A stretch of 64,000 bases of DNA, from the NCBI GenBank assembly GCA_012932865.1, contig SAXG01000003.1, positions 620,001 through 684,000 on the forward strand, read 5' to 3'. The stretch is from Amylostereum areolatum (lineage: Eukaryota; Basidiomycota; Agaricomycetes; Russulales; Stereaceae). This document shows, in pieces, positions 32,920-44,715 of this stretch. Each line of letters opens with the position of its first letter. Position 1 is the first letter of the stretch. The position numbers were made by a program, and so were the translations under genes. The notes beneath the pieces were generated by a model. The model did no database searches. It had not been told where the DNA came from and saw nothing but the letters and a program-made list of their open reading frames with translations.

Positions 32920-33575
32920 AATGTTCTCTTACTGTATGTCACACATCCCTCTTCCGTAATACCAGTTCTTTTCGGGGCCGCTTCCAATTTGCCTTCCATC
33001 CCACCTATTTCGATGCGGTTTCCACCCTTCAATTGTGCATCAAATTCTCCGTCTCGTGGCCGTGGCTAGACCCCAGTGGCGTATCCTTCTTCACTACTCG
33101 GTAATGTATCCGGCGCCCCGTCTTACCCCATAGATTCGATTAGTTGTCAGACGATCTTTCGGGCACGGCACGATGCGGTCGCATGATCTCGCTCCCACCA
33201 CGAGGGACTCGGTGAGCAGCGCGCACGGAATGACAGTGTCTGACCCCTGCGTGACGATCACGATGATCTCAGGCCTTGGACGGAATAGGGGAGATAACAT
33301 TTGGCCTGAGGCCTCGGTGATCATGAGGTGGGACTGGTCGTTGTATCTCATACATACCGGCGTTATAATTATGGCGCTTCACAGCCTTCACTGGTGCTAC
33401 CTGAGTAAGTTTGCAAAGATCCGAAGACATTGGTGTGCGTGTGAGCTTTTGCCGTGGAAAGTTCGCTATGTCATGGGTGTCGACCCCTGCCGACCCTCAC
33501 CACCAGCCGCTCAAAAGAAGCTAGGGACAATTATACAATTGAGTAAGAACATACAGAATCCCCATAGAGTCAAAT
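32920..33575. other. Convergent 3' flanks, bS18m / RPN11
   Basis: This stretch is 656 bp. A plus-strand frame at 33173-33694 overlaps the RPN11 end and has no family resemblance. Nothing else is seen. Confidence 0.4.
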
Positions 33576-34775
33576 CTACAGCTCCGCGAGCAGCATCGTG
33601 CCCAAGTTTTGTACCACCTGATCCCCCATCGCCTTTTCGACCGCCTCTTCCAGATGCCGCTTGGGATCTTGCTTCCCGACGTGGCGGGTCTTGAGCTGGT
33701 CAGATGTTAGGGTCGATTCCTCCTGGACAGACTTGTTGTACGCCTCTGAAAGAGACAGCATCGACTAGCACGCGACAGGAATATGATCAGAACCAGACGT
33801 CAAGTTTACGACAAGTCGACGGACGCACTTTGACTGCTTTCTCGTTATCGTGTTTGTGTGACTCGAAGTCACGCAGTTTCAATCCCTCCGTCCAGTTCCG
33901 CTTGTGCAGGTTCATCAGCATCGCCTGTTCTAGGTCTGTTTTCCTATAGTTGACGGCAAGAGAGTAGTAGTGCCGGTTCAAACCGTGAATAAGAGCCTGA
34001 ATACTGGGCTTGTTGATGTGACCAATGTTGGAAGTCGTTTGGCGTGGCTCGTTGCCAGTCACCACCGTCTGGGCATTGATCAGCCTAAAGGCGTCGATGA
34101 CCACCTTTCCTTTCACGGATTGGATAGGATCGATGACTACAGCGACCGAGCGGGAGTTGAGAGATTCGAATGACTGAAGGCGTGCGACGTCATTGTGATG
34201 CGGTGTAAACCGGGCTGGAATAACACGCACCTGTTGAGTATTTATATCCACACTTGATAACCAGCATCCAAATCCTGGATGGGAGTGGTACCAGCCAACC
34301 ACCATCTCGGGGCTATTTCGTCATAAGTGAAAAGGCCGCGGTAGATCATGAAACCACAAACCGTCCTGTTTGTTTGAGCATATCGACCATTTTGGTCTGG
34401 AAAACATAGTCTACAGATTCGACGGAGACAGTTGTACCCGATTGAGGCATGGCAAACACGTCGATGACTTGAACTGTGTACTCGTCAACGAACTCTCCCA
34501 ACATGAGGCCCATGACCTCCATGGGTACGCCGGCGCGTCCGTGCTTCAGCATCTGTTCAAAGTTCAAGAATAATGCAGCTTCACAAAGTCAAATCAACGC
34601 ACCTTCAGAAGGGCGAGGGATGATATGTGGATGACCTCTCCTCTACGCGTACACGATGAATTAGAGGACGGTCGAATTCGAGGGACATTACACACGTATC
34701 GGGTACGGTGGTTTCCGCGGCACTTGGGTGACCCATCCCTCCTCCTACAAGAGACATGTCTCCAAAGTCGGCCAT
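33576..34775 (-). CDS. RPN11: 26S proteasome deubiquitinase RPN11 (JAMM)
   Basis: Rpn11 is the lid metalloprotease that removes ubiquitin chains from substrates at the proteasome. It starts [20 protein letters not shown] and is spliced to [20 protein letters not shown]. The JAMM metal site is complete: [12 protein letters not shown] supplies the Glu, and [17 protein letters not shown] the His-x-His and Asp. [18 protein letters not shown] and [20 protein letters not shown] are also typical. The last exon ends with [20 protein letters not shown] and [20 protein letters not shown]. At least five short introns are in phase. Length and domain order match the family closely, and no frame break is seen. 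Confidence 0.96.
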
Positions 34776-35056
34776 GATTGCAAAGGTGTAAGAGAGTAGG
34801 ACGTGTGGAGAAGAGAACGAAGACGCGTCCCGCTTACGCGTTCCTCCCTGCAGTCGATCACGTGCCTTTCTTTGGGGAGAATCCAGGCTATAAAGGGAGA
34901 TTGGGATGCAACTGCGGGTCATTGTTGTGTGCTCAATGGCATCCTCTGATAACTTTAGTACAGTTTACAGCTTTACCTTACAAGTTACCAGGCTGCAACT
35001 CGGCTAGCAGTTCAACATTCAAATTTCTCCCCCGTCGATGTCAATGAACGGGGACG

Positions 35057-36992
35057 ATGGCTACAAGTGAACTCTTGGATGCTCTGAATCCCCACGTCAT
35101 CCGGCAGCCGCGGTCTGTCTACCCGTGTCCAGAGCTATCTCAATCCCCTCCTCAACCTGCCTTCGCCCAGCCCTTGACGCCTCATTTGACGCCGCATGCG
35201 CCCCATCGAAGCGAGCTTGAATTCGCTATAACAGAACCGCCCCCGCCCGCTCCCGTCGCAACCCCTCAAAAGTCTGTCCCCGCTTTTCATCGCATTCTAC
35301 ATCATCTTACGCGTTAGCAGGCTTGACCCTACACAGATCATCCAAGAGCTCGTCCGAGCTCTTTCTGCCGCCAAAAGTGTTCAGGAGGGCGAAAGGAGGC
35401 GACAAGCCGCTCGGGAGAATGAGCTAGATGCTAAACACCGAAGGAGAGAAGCGGAACTGGAGACTGAAATTGCAGAACTGAAGCAAGAGGTCGCCTACCT
35501 CAAAGCATACATCGCAGCATCGCGATCGCAAGTCCCCGTCCGTCCTCAACAACACTCACCCCTGCTCCTTGACCAGCCTAGCACTTCGTCAGTGGTCACC
35601 CTTCCCGACACACCTGTTCCTTCGCACGCTGCTCCCACCCCTCATTATATATCCACGCCCGACCGCGTATCCGTCTCTGAAGATCCTGCTATACCTGTCC
35701 TCGATGGACGATCTACCGTCACATTCACACCCGAGCCTTCCCAGCCACCTTCATCATGTGCCGACTCCCCGGTCGCATCCTCTTCCAATCCAGCCGCAAA
35801 GGCCTCGTCTCCAAGGAAGAGACCTGCGCCGACTTCAATAGATGGCGACGACAGTACCAGTAGTGAGGCTTCGAGGTCCTCTGCAGGCAAGCGTCCGTTG
35901 AAACGCGTGAACAGGCATGACAAGAGGTGCTATACAATACAGGTAAGTTGGTTGGTACGCTATCCTCGGGCGGGAAGTTGAGACCTATCAGAACGCCATG
36001 CGGAAACAACTTTACCGCTCTATGAACATTGAGCCGGACGAAGATCTTCCTCGCTATACTGAAGGTCTTCCCTTGGAGAGCAACGAACCCGTTCGCTTCG
36101 TCTGGGAGAAGACGACAAAGCAATCTGAACACAATGCCAAAATGAAAGTGCGGATTCTCGCCGAACTAAAGGCGAACCGTCGGCTGTATAAGCATGTGCC
36201 CGACGCTGACTTCCAGAAAGCGGTCTTGGAGCCCACGTTCGAACAGGCCTATCTCACACTGCGTCAGAAATTCAAGACCCAAACCGATGCAAACGTCGCT
36301 AACGTGGTGAAGATGAGAGAGAAGAACAAGGCTATGAAGTCTCGCCGAAACTCTCGGAAGAAACTCGTGAGTTTTGCACCACTGTCATCACCGTTGTCTC
36401 ACATTCATCTCCCCAGAAACTGGCGAACCGCCTAGAGTCGCGCAAGAAGGCGGAGGTTTTCTCACATGCGACTTTCGATGGGGCCATGCAAATGGAATGC
36501 ATGTCTTCTGAGGAGTCAGAAGGGGAAGCTGAGAATCCGAAGGATAAGGTCTTTGTCGTTCGCGGCATGCCGTGGCGGAGCACGCGACTGCTCAAGTTCT
36601 ACGGTATTCTGGACGAGGAGCAGCGCCTGGACATGTCTTCAAAACCTAAGCGGGGGTCGGGCAGGCAAAATCGCAACGAGGGCACACCCAAGGATGGATT
36701 TTCGATGCCGCCTCGGGGTGTTGGGAGTTGGATGATCAGCCGCCGTTGGCTCCGAGACATTCAACTTGCCCATTCGGAGGTTTTGGGGACCCTACAAGGC
36801 CTCATAGACGACAAACCCGGATTCGACTGGATTCATTGCGACGTATTGGGCTACGAGAGCGATGACGAGAGCAACGACATGACCCGAGGGGTGTTGCGAA
36901 ATCATGGAAGCTCTATGTTGTCCAATACGAACAACGTTGGATATTCTTCTCTTCTAGATGCTTTGCAACCTGTACCATACAAGATCTCTTGA
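35057..36992 (+). CDS. Unknown basidiomycete-type coiled-coil protein
   Basis: I do not recognise a named family. The N-terminus is Pro-rich (MATSELLDALNPHVIRQPRS). An intron at about 35272-35320 joins PQK to LDPTQIIQELVRALSAAK. A coiled coil follows (RRRQAARENELDAKHRRREA, then ELETEIAELKQEVAYLKAYI), then a Ser/Pro-rich linker and a basic patch (KRPLKRVNRHDKRC). The conserved second half has MRKQLYRSMNIEPDEDLPRY, KANRRLYKHVPDADFQKAVL and ALEQ-like helices. The last exon carries FVVRGMPWRSTRLLKFYGIL, SMPPRGVGSWMISRRWLRDI and FDWIHCDVLGYESDDES. Three introns are visible. I infer a nuclear role only weakly, from the basic patches. Confidence 0.72.
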
Positions 36993-37304
36993 TATACATA
37001 ATCTTCCTTGTGTATTCTGAGAGATGGGAGAGAACGAACACATGTCAAATAAACATACAGTATCAAGTACTAGTGACTACATAAGAAGCGGCTACAACTC
37101 CGCTTACCCCGAGGAGTCAGATTGAAGCTTCATACCTTCACTTACACACCCAAACATCTGCCGTAGCCCGCTGTTTCGTTGATCTACTCGGCCTGCGGAT
37201 AACAGTTCTCCGGACGACGCGGTACAGCAGGAACACAAGTGCGTTCCAAATATCTCTCGTACTGGGTGCGGTATCGTCACCACCATTGAAGTCGTACCTG
37301 TGTC
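36993..37304. other. Intergenic, possibly with 5' exon of VPS52
   Basis: This stretch is 312 bp. A piece reading SSPDDAVQQEHK at about 37201-37238, followed by a GT donor, may be an upstream VPS52 exon. I could not join it to a start codon. Confidence 0.3.
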
Positions 37305-39569
37305 ATGACAGTGCCGGGTGAATATACCATTTCCTGTGAGTACTTTGTACCGCACACTGGTCGGTACTTGGAGTAACTCTCTTATGAGTTCGTTCCCGTG
37401 CTAGAGAATTCGTGGAGCTTCACGAGCAAGTTCAGGTGTGTGTTGTGTTCGCTTCAGCATAACATGTGATGCTTGACGCTTCTTACAGACCAGTGTGAAC
37501 TTGCTGGACTCTTTGGAATCCTTTTTATCAACATTTCAGACGGATCTATCCTCTGTTTCAGGCCAGATATCAGACTTGCAATCGCGAAGCAAGGATATCG
37601 AGGGCAGACTAAAGAGCAGAAAGGTACGTGTTCGTGGCTAGACTCTGCGTACCTTCGACCCCGACACGTTCTCTAGAAAATCGAGAAACCTCTTTCCAAC
37701 CTTCTCTCCGACCTAACACTACCCCCACCGTTGGCGACGACGATCCTCGATACTGATGTTGGCGAGGCGTGGATCCCGGTCATCGAGGACCTGGAACGAC
37801 GGCTGGAGGGTTTGAAAATCCGTTCACGCGTCAAGGCCGCACGAGATTTGGGAGAAGTTGCGGAAGGTGTTCGCATAGTGGTGCGGTTAACATCGTTTCT
37901 CGTTACTTTTTCATGCTTGTCTAATGTTAAATTATCAGGCAGCGACAAAACTCCGGGCGTTCTTCTTGACCTTATTGCAGCCCATCCGCACGAGCATGAC
38001 GACAAATATGCAGGTCATTCAGACGGCTGTGCTTTTGAAGTACCGACCGCTGTTCGCGTTTCTGACGCGACAAGCCGCACCTGTTGCCCAGGAAATTCAG
38101 AAAGCATATATCAGCGCTGCGCGGACATACTACGAGACTGGCTTTCGTCGCTACATGCGCAGTCTTGGATGGGTCAAAGTTAGTTGTTCCTACCCGTTGC
38201 TGCAGCCAGCTTATCATGGGACAGGCAAGGTCCGTGGAGAAAGAACAGTCTCTTGTGTCAGGCCTAGACAGCCAAGATACTCCTGAAATCGATGTGGAGA
38301 GGCTAGGCTATGCTCGGATCGAGGGACCAGGAGTGACGTTAACCTATATGGCAGACAACAAATCCCACGTGCGTATGCGTCTATCTGTCTAGCCCGCTCG
38401 TAGTCCATTCATGTGCGTTCGCAGAAAGAGGACGCAGAAGCACTCCTGAGATCTTGCCTGCTTGTTCTGATGGACAACGGGACGGCCGAGTATACCTTCG
38501 TGACCTCCTTCTTCGCCCCAGAACCTAATCCTCCTCCTGCGACTCCTGCACCACCCTCAAGCAGTCACCTTTTCTCACCAGTGACGCCTAGTCTTGAGCT
38601 CCTACCCGACGACGCTTTATCAGCACCTGGGACCGACTACAACGCTGTCACGCCTCGTGCGCTCCAGAGCGCCTTCTCCGATGGTCCACCGTCTGCGTCG
38701 CTCAACAAAGACGATCAGACGGCCCTTAACTCTATGTGGAAACAGATCATGGATCCCTCTCTTGACCATGCTCAGGTCAGACAGAATCAGGTGCCATTCC
38801 GGATCTCATGCTCATAGCCTGCAGAACTTCGTCAAGTTGGCGCTCGAACCGCTTCCGCCAGTAATACCCTTGCTGACGATGATCCGTCTTACGGAGGAAG
38901 TCATGAACGAAATTCAGAAACGAAACTGCCCTCCGCTGGAGTCCTTCGTTTTCGGGTTGCGGTTGCAGATGTGGCCGCTTTTCCAGAAGGCCATGACGGA
39001 TCAGGTCGATGGCCTGAAGAAGCTCGCGGATGGCGCAGGTGGGGGATATTTCCGGCGTGCCACGGTCACCACAGACAGCGCCGTCTCGTTGGTGGGTTCC
39101 TTTGCATCCACTGAAGTATAGTGTACTTATTCAACCGCAAATACAGATTTGCAAACGTTATATCGTAATGTTCATGTCTTTTGTGATGCTGACAGAACAG
39201 AGCGAGGAAACGATGATTTTCTCGAAGTGGGTGAAACCTCCACGTCAGGAAAGTCCTAGGCTCACGCACCTTGCAGTCTCCTTCGCCTACGGCAGGAATT
39301 GACCAAATTGATCGAAACGCACACGGAAAAGCTTGGAGATGCCTCTGCGAAAGCAAAGGCTCAATCGTCGTTTTATGAAGAGCTGTTGCAAGGCCTGAAC
39401 GTGAGCACTCCCTTTTCCACCCCCATTCCAGCTCACACCATCGCCATCGGTCTCGTAGCGAGCTTTCCGCCCCGCACCTTCCCACCCTAAGGCGGAGACC
39501 GAACTCAAGTATTGGAAGGAAAAGGAGGAAGCTGCCCGTAATAGAGGCACGCGGGGAGGTCGCTCATAG
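37305..39569 (+). CDS. VPS52: GARP/EARP tethering complex subunit VPS52
   Basis: Vps52 is a subunit of the GARP complex, which tethers endosome-derived vesicles to the trans-Golgi. Recognisable pieces in order: REFVELHEQVQ, TSVNLLDSLESFLSTFQTDL, SGQISDLQSRSKDIEGRLKS, KIEKPLSNLLSDLTLPPPLA, MQVIQTAVLLKYRPLFAFLT, YYETGFRRYMRSLGWVK, ESFVFGLRLQMWPLFQKAMT, ICKRYIVMFMSFVMLTEQSE and LLRLRQELTKLIETHTEKLG, ending ELKYWKEKEEAARNRGTRG. About nine exons join in phase. The 5' end is uncertain. ATG 37305 gives a continuous frame, but an upstream exon may exist. Stop TAG is 39567-39569. The first third is coiled-coil-rich, as in the family. Confidence 0.88.
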
Positions 39570-39750
39570 CTCTGAACTCGCGTGTGCTAGTACCCTCTTT
39601 TGGAAGTAGGATAGAATGAAAGGATGATTCCATTGAGAATGCAAGCGAGTAAGGTATACTGCACAGAGTGTCCGATATGTGTGTACAGATGCGGGTGCTA
39701 CGCCTAGCCCTCCCTGTCCCCCAAAGATGAAACCCACGAGACGAGATGCT

Positions 39751-42700
39751 CTATGACTTATACGGTGGTATGAAAGTTGAGGACCTACGAACACATCTCA
39801 GTTCGCAAGCTCGGATGGGGAAAATAGGATGGACATACTTTGCTTCAGGCCTTTGCAAGGCTGGGAAAGACGCCTTCAGCATCGTGCTTCCCCCCACCTG
39901 CTTCCCGATGCGCAGCTTGTTGAGAACGTCCCGGACTTCAGTAGGGTTCCCGTTTAGGCGTAGCTTCTCAACCCTTGATCGCGCCGGTACCAATCTTGAT
40001 GACACAGGATCGCCATGACCGGGGGGAGCGTGGTCAAGGGTCGATATTGACGGCGCCTTGTTGACCAACGCAGGGTTCGACATGCTGCTTCGGCCTTGCA
40101 GGGCTTCGCGGAGGTCACTGACACCAACGCCTCGAGTGGAGCGGGTTAGGCTCTGGAGAGACATGTTCTCGATATGCATTAGGGCGGGAGCAACCTTCAG
40201 ACGAGCTGAAGCTCCATCCCCACGCAAGGGATCAAAAGTCGACTGAGGTTCCATAGCTGAGTCCAAGGTCAGTAAGCAGATATCAAGTAGGAAGGACACT
40301 CTTACAATCTTTCCATGCGGATTCCGTTGTCCACGGTGCGGTCAACCGTTGCTCCAGTACTTCCCGATTCATGCCAATGGCATCAAGCATGTGTTGATTC
40401 TCTAAGAGCGCGCGTAGGGCTGCATCAGCGTCCACTCCTGACCAGGAACCAGGCGAAGGAGATATTGGGACAGGCTGTTCTGTAGTGAGGAGTAGACTCC
40501 CGGGTCTCTGAGCAGCTGGAAGTAGATGAGAAGAGTTTGGTATCGATGCGATTGCCTGTGCGGAGAGTGAGTACGTTAAAGAGAGGAGGATGCCTTAACG
40601 TACATATTCTGCCATTTGAACAAGTTCCGCGCACTCCCAAATCTTGCCTATCACCAACCACACCCTTGCCAAGACTTCTCTGATCGCTGTAATGTGACCG
40701 GAAATAGCGACATCGGTATCGTCCGGAGTGCGAGTGAATGTGTCGAGCGACATCAAGAAAGGGACGCCTGCAAGCATCCCGCGGACTGGCAGCTGCTCGT
40801 GCACGACTGTAAGCACGGATAGCATGTTGCGATAGTCAGATGCGGTGGCCAGGGGAACATGAGACGGTGACAAGCAGGTAGGGGTATTGAGCAGCATTTT
40901 AGCTGTCCTAGATTGTCGTCGGGACCGTGCATTTAAGGATATCGAGAGAGATGGGCGACCCTGGTGTGATCGTGCTGGGGACTCTTCTCGACCTTCAGCG
41001 GGTGGGGCAGAGACAGACACGGTCGGTGTAGGAGGCACGACATTGACCATGTCGTTGGATCCTTCATTTAACGAACGCGTCGGAGAAGACGATTGTGATC
41101 TTGGACGGAACGATACCGCCGTAGCGAGGACATAAAGATGCACGTGGACGGCATGTAGGAGTCGTGAGGCGTCATCGCCGTATAACATTCCGATGATGTT
41201 GTTAACCTGGCGGACGGGACCTTCTGCCAGAGGACGTAGACGTCTGACCCCGTCCTTGTCGATGTACTCTCCGCGCTTGGTCATTTCAGACTCGATGAAA
41301 AAGGATAGAGCATAGGCGTAGTCCGCGCGCACGCTATAATCATCGTCGCAGAGGAGGTTGACAGTATCTTGCCATGTTTCGGGGGCCACTTTTGATCGTC
41401 TCGATGTACGGTGTGGACCTTCTACCTTGTCCAACGACGATCGAATTGGGTGCTCCATGCTAAGGCTGCTTTTTGGGGATCCAAGAGGAGAAGTGGTATT
41501 CCCGTCCGTCTCCTTCATCAGCTCGTGACTTCCTGGCGCACGAAGGAGCCCGACCAAACTCGCGATGAGATGTCGCAGAGCCACCACTCGACTAGCGTCA
41601 TTAGACTCTTGCTCCCGGGCTGAAATTCCGTTACTATCGACCGTGACTAGTCTGCCGACAATCTCGCCCGCCAGGTCCTGAATTTGGTCCGAATAGTACA
41701 CGTGTGTGCCGAGAGATGCAATGCACTCCGTTAAGGAGGGTAAAAGAGGGTCCACAACATTCACAGCGGTCCTTCGGAGGACGAGAGTAACGAGATTGGA
41801 CACGACATCGGATGTCGACAGATTGATAAGTGGAGTGGGTGAGGTGAAGATGGCAGTGATCATGGCAGCGAGTGATGTATGCATCGAGGTGGTAGTGGAG
41901 ATGTCCTGATCCTCGACCAGCTTCTCGACTAGACACATGGGGACGGCGTATCGATATTGGTATTGCGTCCACTCAGTCGCCTTGCTCGCCAGCCATCTGC
42001 AGTGTTCCACGTCTTGCCACCCATTACGTTGGTTGATGCTATCCAACGCAGCCTGCATAATGGTGGACACATTGGAGCCTGTAGAGTGCTCGAAGAGCGA
42101 GGAAAGTGCTCGAAGACAAGCGCTTGTCACATCCGTGGCAGAGGGGCCTCTTTCACCATCCACATGAAGATGTATAGAGTGCGCTCGTCGCTCGTTTGGC
42201 GGGCGAGCCCGAAATTCAGCTAGATATGGGGAAGAAGCCTTCCCCTTCAAAGCGTTGGATCTGTAAGCCGAGATCAGAACAACGGCGCGTACCGATATAA
42301 CGGTTAAGCTATGTACTCACTCAGACTCGAGCGCGGTCAGGTCTACGCCCTGTATATTGAAAAACAGGGCAGAAACAATGATAGGAACCTGTTGGCGGAA
42401 TGATGTCGACGAATAAAGGGCCTCTGATGTGACTGCCCCGGTCAGTGCTGCCAATCCAACCAGATGGGTTCTACCGAACGATGAGCAGGCGCCAGTATAA
42501 AGCGAAAAATAGTGAGACATACCTATTCCTGAATTCATGATCGGTCAAACGAGATTCTACTGTGCTCATGGCGGAGAACTTGTCAAGAATGGACATATAG
42601 TCTTTCGTGGCATTTTGGTCGACACCGATGAGACGACCGTCTGTGAATGTGGTCCATGTCGTGAACTATAAAGGATAACACAGCTTAAGGGCTCAAACAT

Positions 42701-43167
42701 AAGGAGTTATGCAAAGAACGCACCAGCGTTGCAGCTTTGGCAGAAACTTCGAGGTCGGAAGGGAGGGCAGCGAGAGTTGCGTCCACTGCGGAAAGTAATG
42801 AAGGGGTGAGAAGGGGAATATCGCGACGGCATTCGGTCGCCAGAGCCCTCATGATTGCGAGAGAGATAAGAAGCGAGCTGCATAGTCAATAGTTAGGACG
42901 GCGGACGATATAGCGAGCACAATGGGAAGCATACGCTCGCATGCGGGTATTGCCAGCCTGAGCCTTTCGACCTTCAACCTTGATCCTCTTCTCGATCTCT
43001 GCACCAAGCTTGTTTAGTTTCCCGGTTTTGTTGGCGGCATAGTAAGTCAAGCGAGATAGTTCCTGTGAGTTTGGACGATAGTCGGGGCCAGACGTGAGGA
43101 GGGCGGCGGTAGGGGGATAGCAAGCGGCGATTAATTGAACGTGGTTTGGAGTAAATGGAATATGCAT
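39751..43167 (-). CDS. EFR3: EFR3-type plasma-membrane PI4-kinase scaffold
   Basis: Efr3 anchors the Stt4 phosphatidylinositol 4-kinase complex at the plasma membrane. The N-terminus has FTPNHVQLIAACYPPTAALL, DYRPNSQELSRLTYYAANKT and KLNKLGAEIEKRIKVEGRKA, the conserved basic Efr3 start that contacts the membrane. Helical repeat exons follow (LTPSLLSAVDATLAALPSDL, TRLVGLAALTGAVTSEALYS, WLASKATEWTQYQYRYAVPM). A long exon (about 40601-42240) includes DTVNLLCDDDYSVRADYAYA. The tail is spliced to SIPNSSHLLPAAQRPGSLLL and a Ser-rich end with EVRDVLNKLRIGKQVG. The chosen ATG is 43165-43167 (MHIPFTPN). The stop at 39751 is the first in frame, and the last 30 residues are poorly typical. Confidence 0.88.
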
Positions 43168-43579
43168 CTCTGGGAAAGATGAGGCGGGGGAAGGGGAAGG
43201 TGGAAGGAGCGGCAAAGATATGAGACTACTAAAGAGGAGTAAGCTAGAGAGGTGACGGTGCCGGCATGTAACGAGTAGAGTGCGAGCCTTGGATTCAGTC
43301 GGAAGGCGCTGGCCGCACTGGCTCTGACGTAGGATAGTCATGTGACACGCTGCCTTTGGAGTCGGAGCGGATAACTTTAGCTTACGCTGCGGCTCAAGCT
43401 CCTCCCTGCACGACCTGCACCCTCGAGGCCTCGCCCTCTCGGATTTCGATCTCTGTTGTTACACGGTCGCCGAACCTGAGCGGAATAAGTAATACATACA
43501 TGTATCGGACTCGCTAGCGCTACAGCGTATATCAGGCATTCTGTGCGGGGTTTCTCGCTGCCGCGCCAGCATGATCGTT
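43168..43579. other. Intergenic, EFR3 promoter / BRCT 3' flank
   Basis: This stretch is 412 bp with no supported exon. It contains a TC-rich stretch on the EFR3 template side just upstream of its ATG. Confidence 0.4.
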
Positions 43580-44475
43580 CTACTCCCTCCCGAACATACT
43601 CATCAAGTTATGGGTCGTCTTGTCTTCGATCACGGAGTACTTCGTTTCTGACAGACGCTTTCCCGCCGCGATGCTGTCAGTAACCCATTCAGGTCGCACC
43701 ACATGCACCTTGACCTTGGACTTTGTGGTAAGCAACTTGTGCGTCTTCGCTGCATTTAGCTGATGCGACGTGAGGATATGCGATGCACCGGACGCCGTGT
43801 GTCTGCACAAAAGCGTAGCTTCAGAATACGAGCGGCATCCTACGGAAATCGGACGCACAAGGTTTGTCCTCCCGCTTGGGCCACAATTCTTTTCATTTCG
43901 ATGTCCGTCGTGTCGCGAAGATAACCGTTAATATAGACGCGAACGTTGTCAAGAACGTTGGTCTCCTTGGGTGCTGTTTGATCTGCTAGTTTCTGGTTCC
44001 GCGTACTTAAGTATGGCTGCCTTGATCCACGACAATCTGATCGCTGATGTCCCGTAGCGACAGACGAAATGTGTTCTGCCAATCGAATCCGTCAATCATA
44101 CGTGCAAGTCGTGGACGAACGAACACATACCCGCTCTTTGGGCACTCTTCGAGTGGGTAATTGGGTTTGATTCGTCCGATAACGTGCCGAGGAGGTGTTT
44201 CGTGATCGCCGATGCAGAGGGCTTCGATCCCCCTGCCTCTTTGAGGAGGGGGGCCACGATCCTACCCGCAAAATCAAATTGGTGGGATTGTCAAGTATTC
44301 GAAGGACGTACTCCTCTATCCTTCGTTTTTCTTTAGATGCGGTAAATCTGGGCCTATCATCCTTTTCGTACGGGTTATATCGAAAGGTGTTTCGAGGTTT
44401 GCTCTTGTGCTTTGTGGTAGTGGTCGGGTCGCTTGTGCCGCGAGCTGGCTTCGTGACCGTCACGAACTTGTCCAT
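43580..44475 (-). CDS. Small BRCT-domain protein
   Basis: A single BRCT domain is clear: NVRVYINGYLRDTTDIEMKR with IVAQAGGQ, then SGASHILTSHQLNAAKTHKL and VKVHVVRPEWVTDSIAAGKR, ending MSMFGRE. BRCT domains bind phosphoproteins or DNA ends in damage responses, and this one most resembles the N-terminal BRCT of Rev1. No polymerase domain follows. The N-terminal part starts MDKFVTVTKPARGTSDPTTT and contains NTFRYNPYEKDDRPRFTASK. A second stretch, GRIVAPLLKEAGGSKPSASA, is in another frame, so there is an extra intron or a one-base slip near 44275. It could be a stand-alone Rev1-like regulator or a truncated gene. The next gene, FPGS, is divergent. Confidence 0.7.
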
Positions 44476-44715
44476 GAATACCTTGGACTAGTGTGCAAGT
44501 GAACCTGTAGATGTCGGATAGGGTGAATCCGCTGGCGGGGATTCGGGAAGGCCGTCGTGTACAAATGGGCGATGGGCAAGCCAACTCAACCGAACCAGAC
44601 GCGTCCGACGCGTTCGATCACATGATGGTTTCAGAGATTAGATAACAATGTTGATCTTTTCACGCTGACGCACTGGATTCCTCGCCATGAACTGCTCAAG
44701 TCGAGTCAAAAACGG

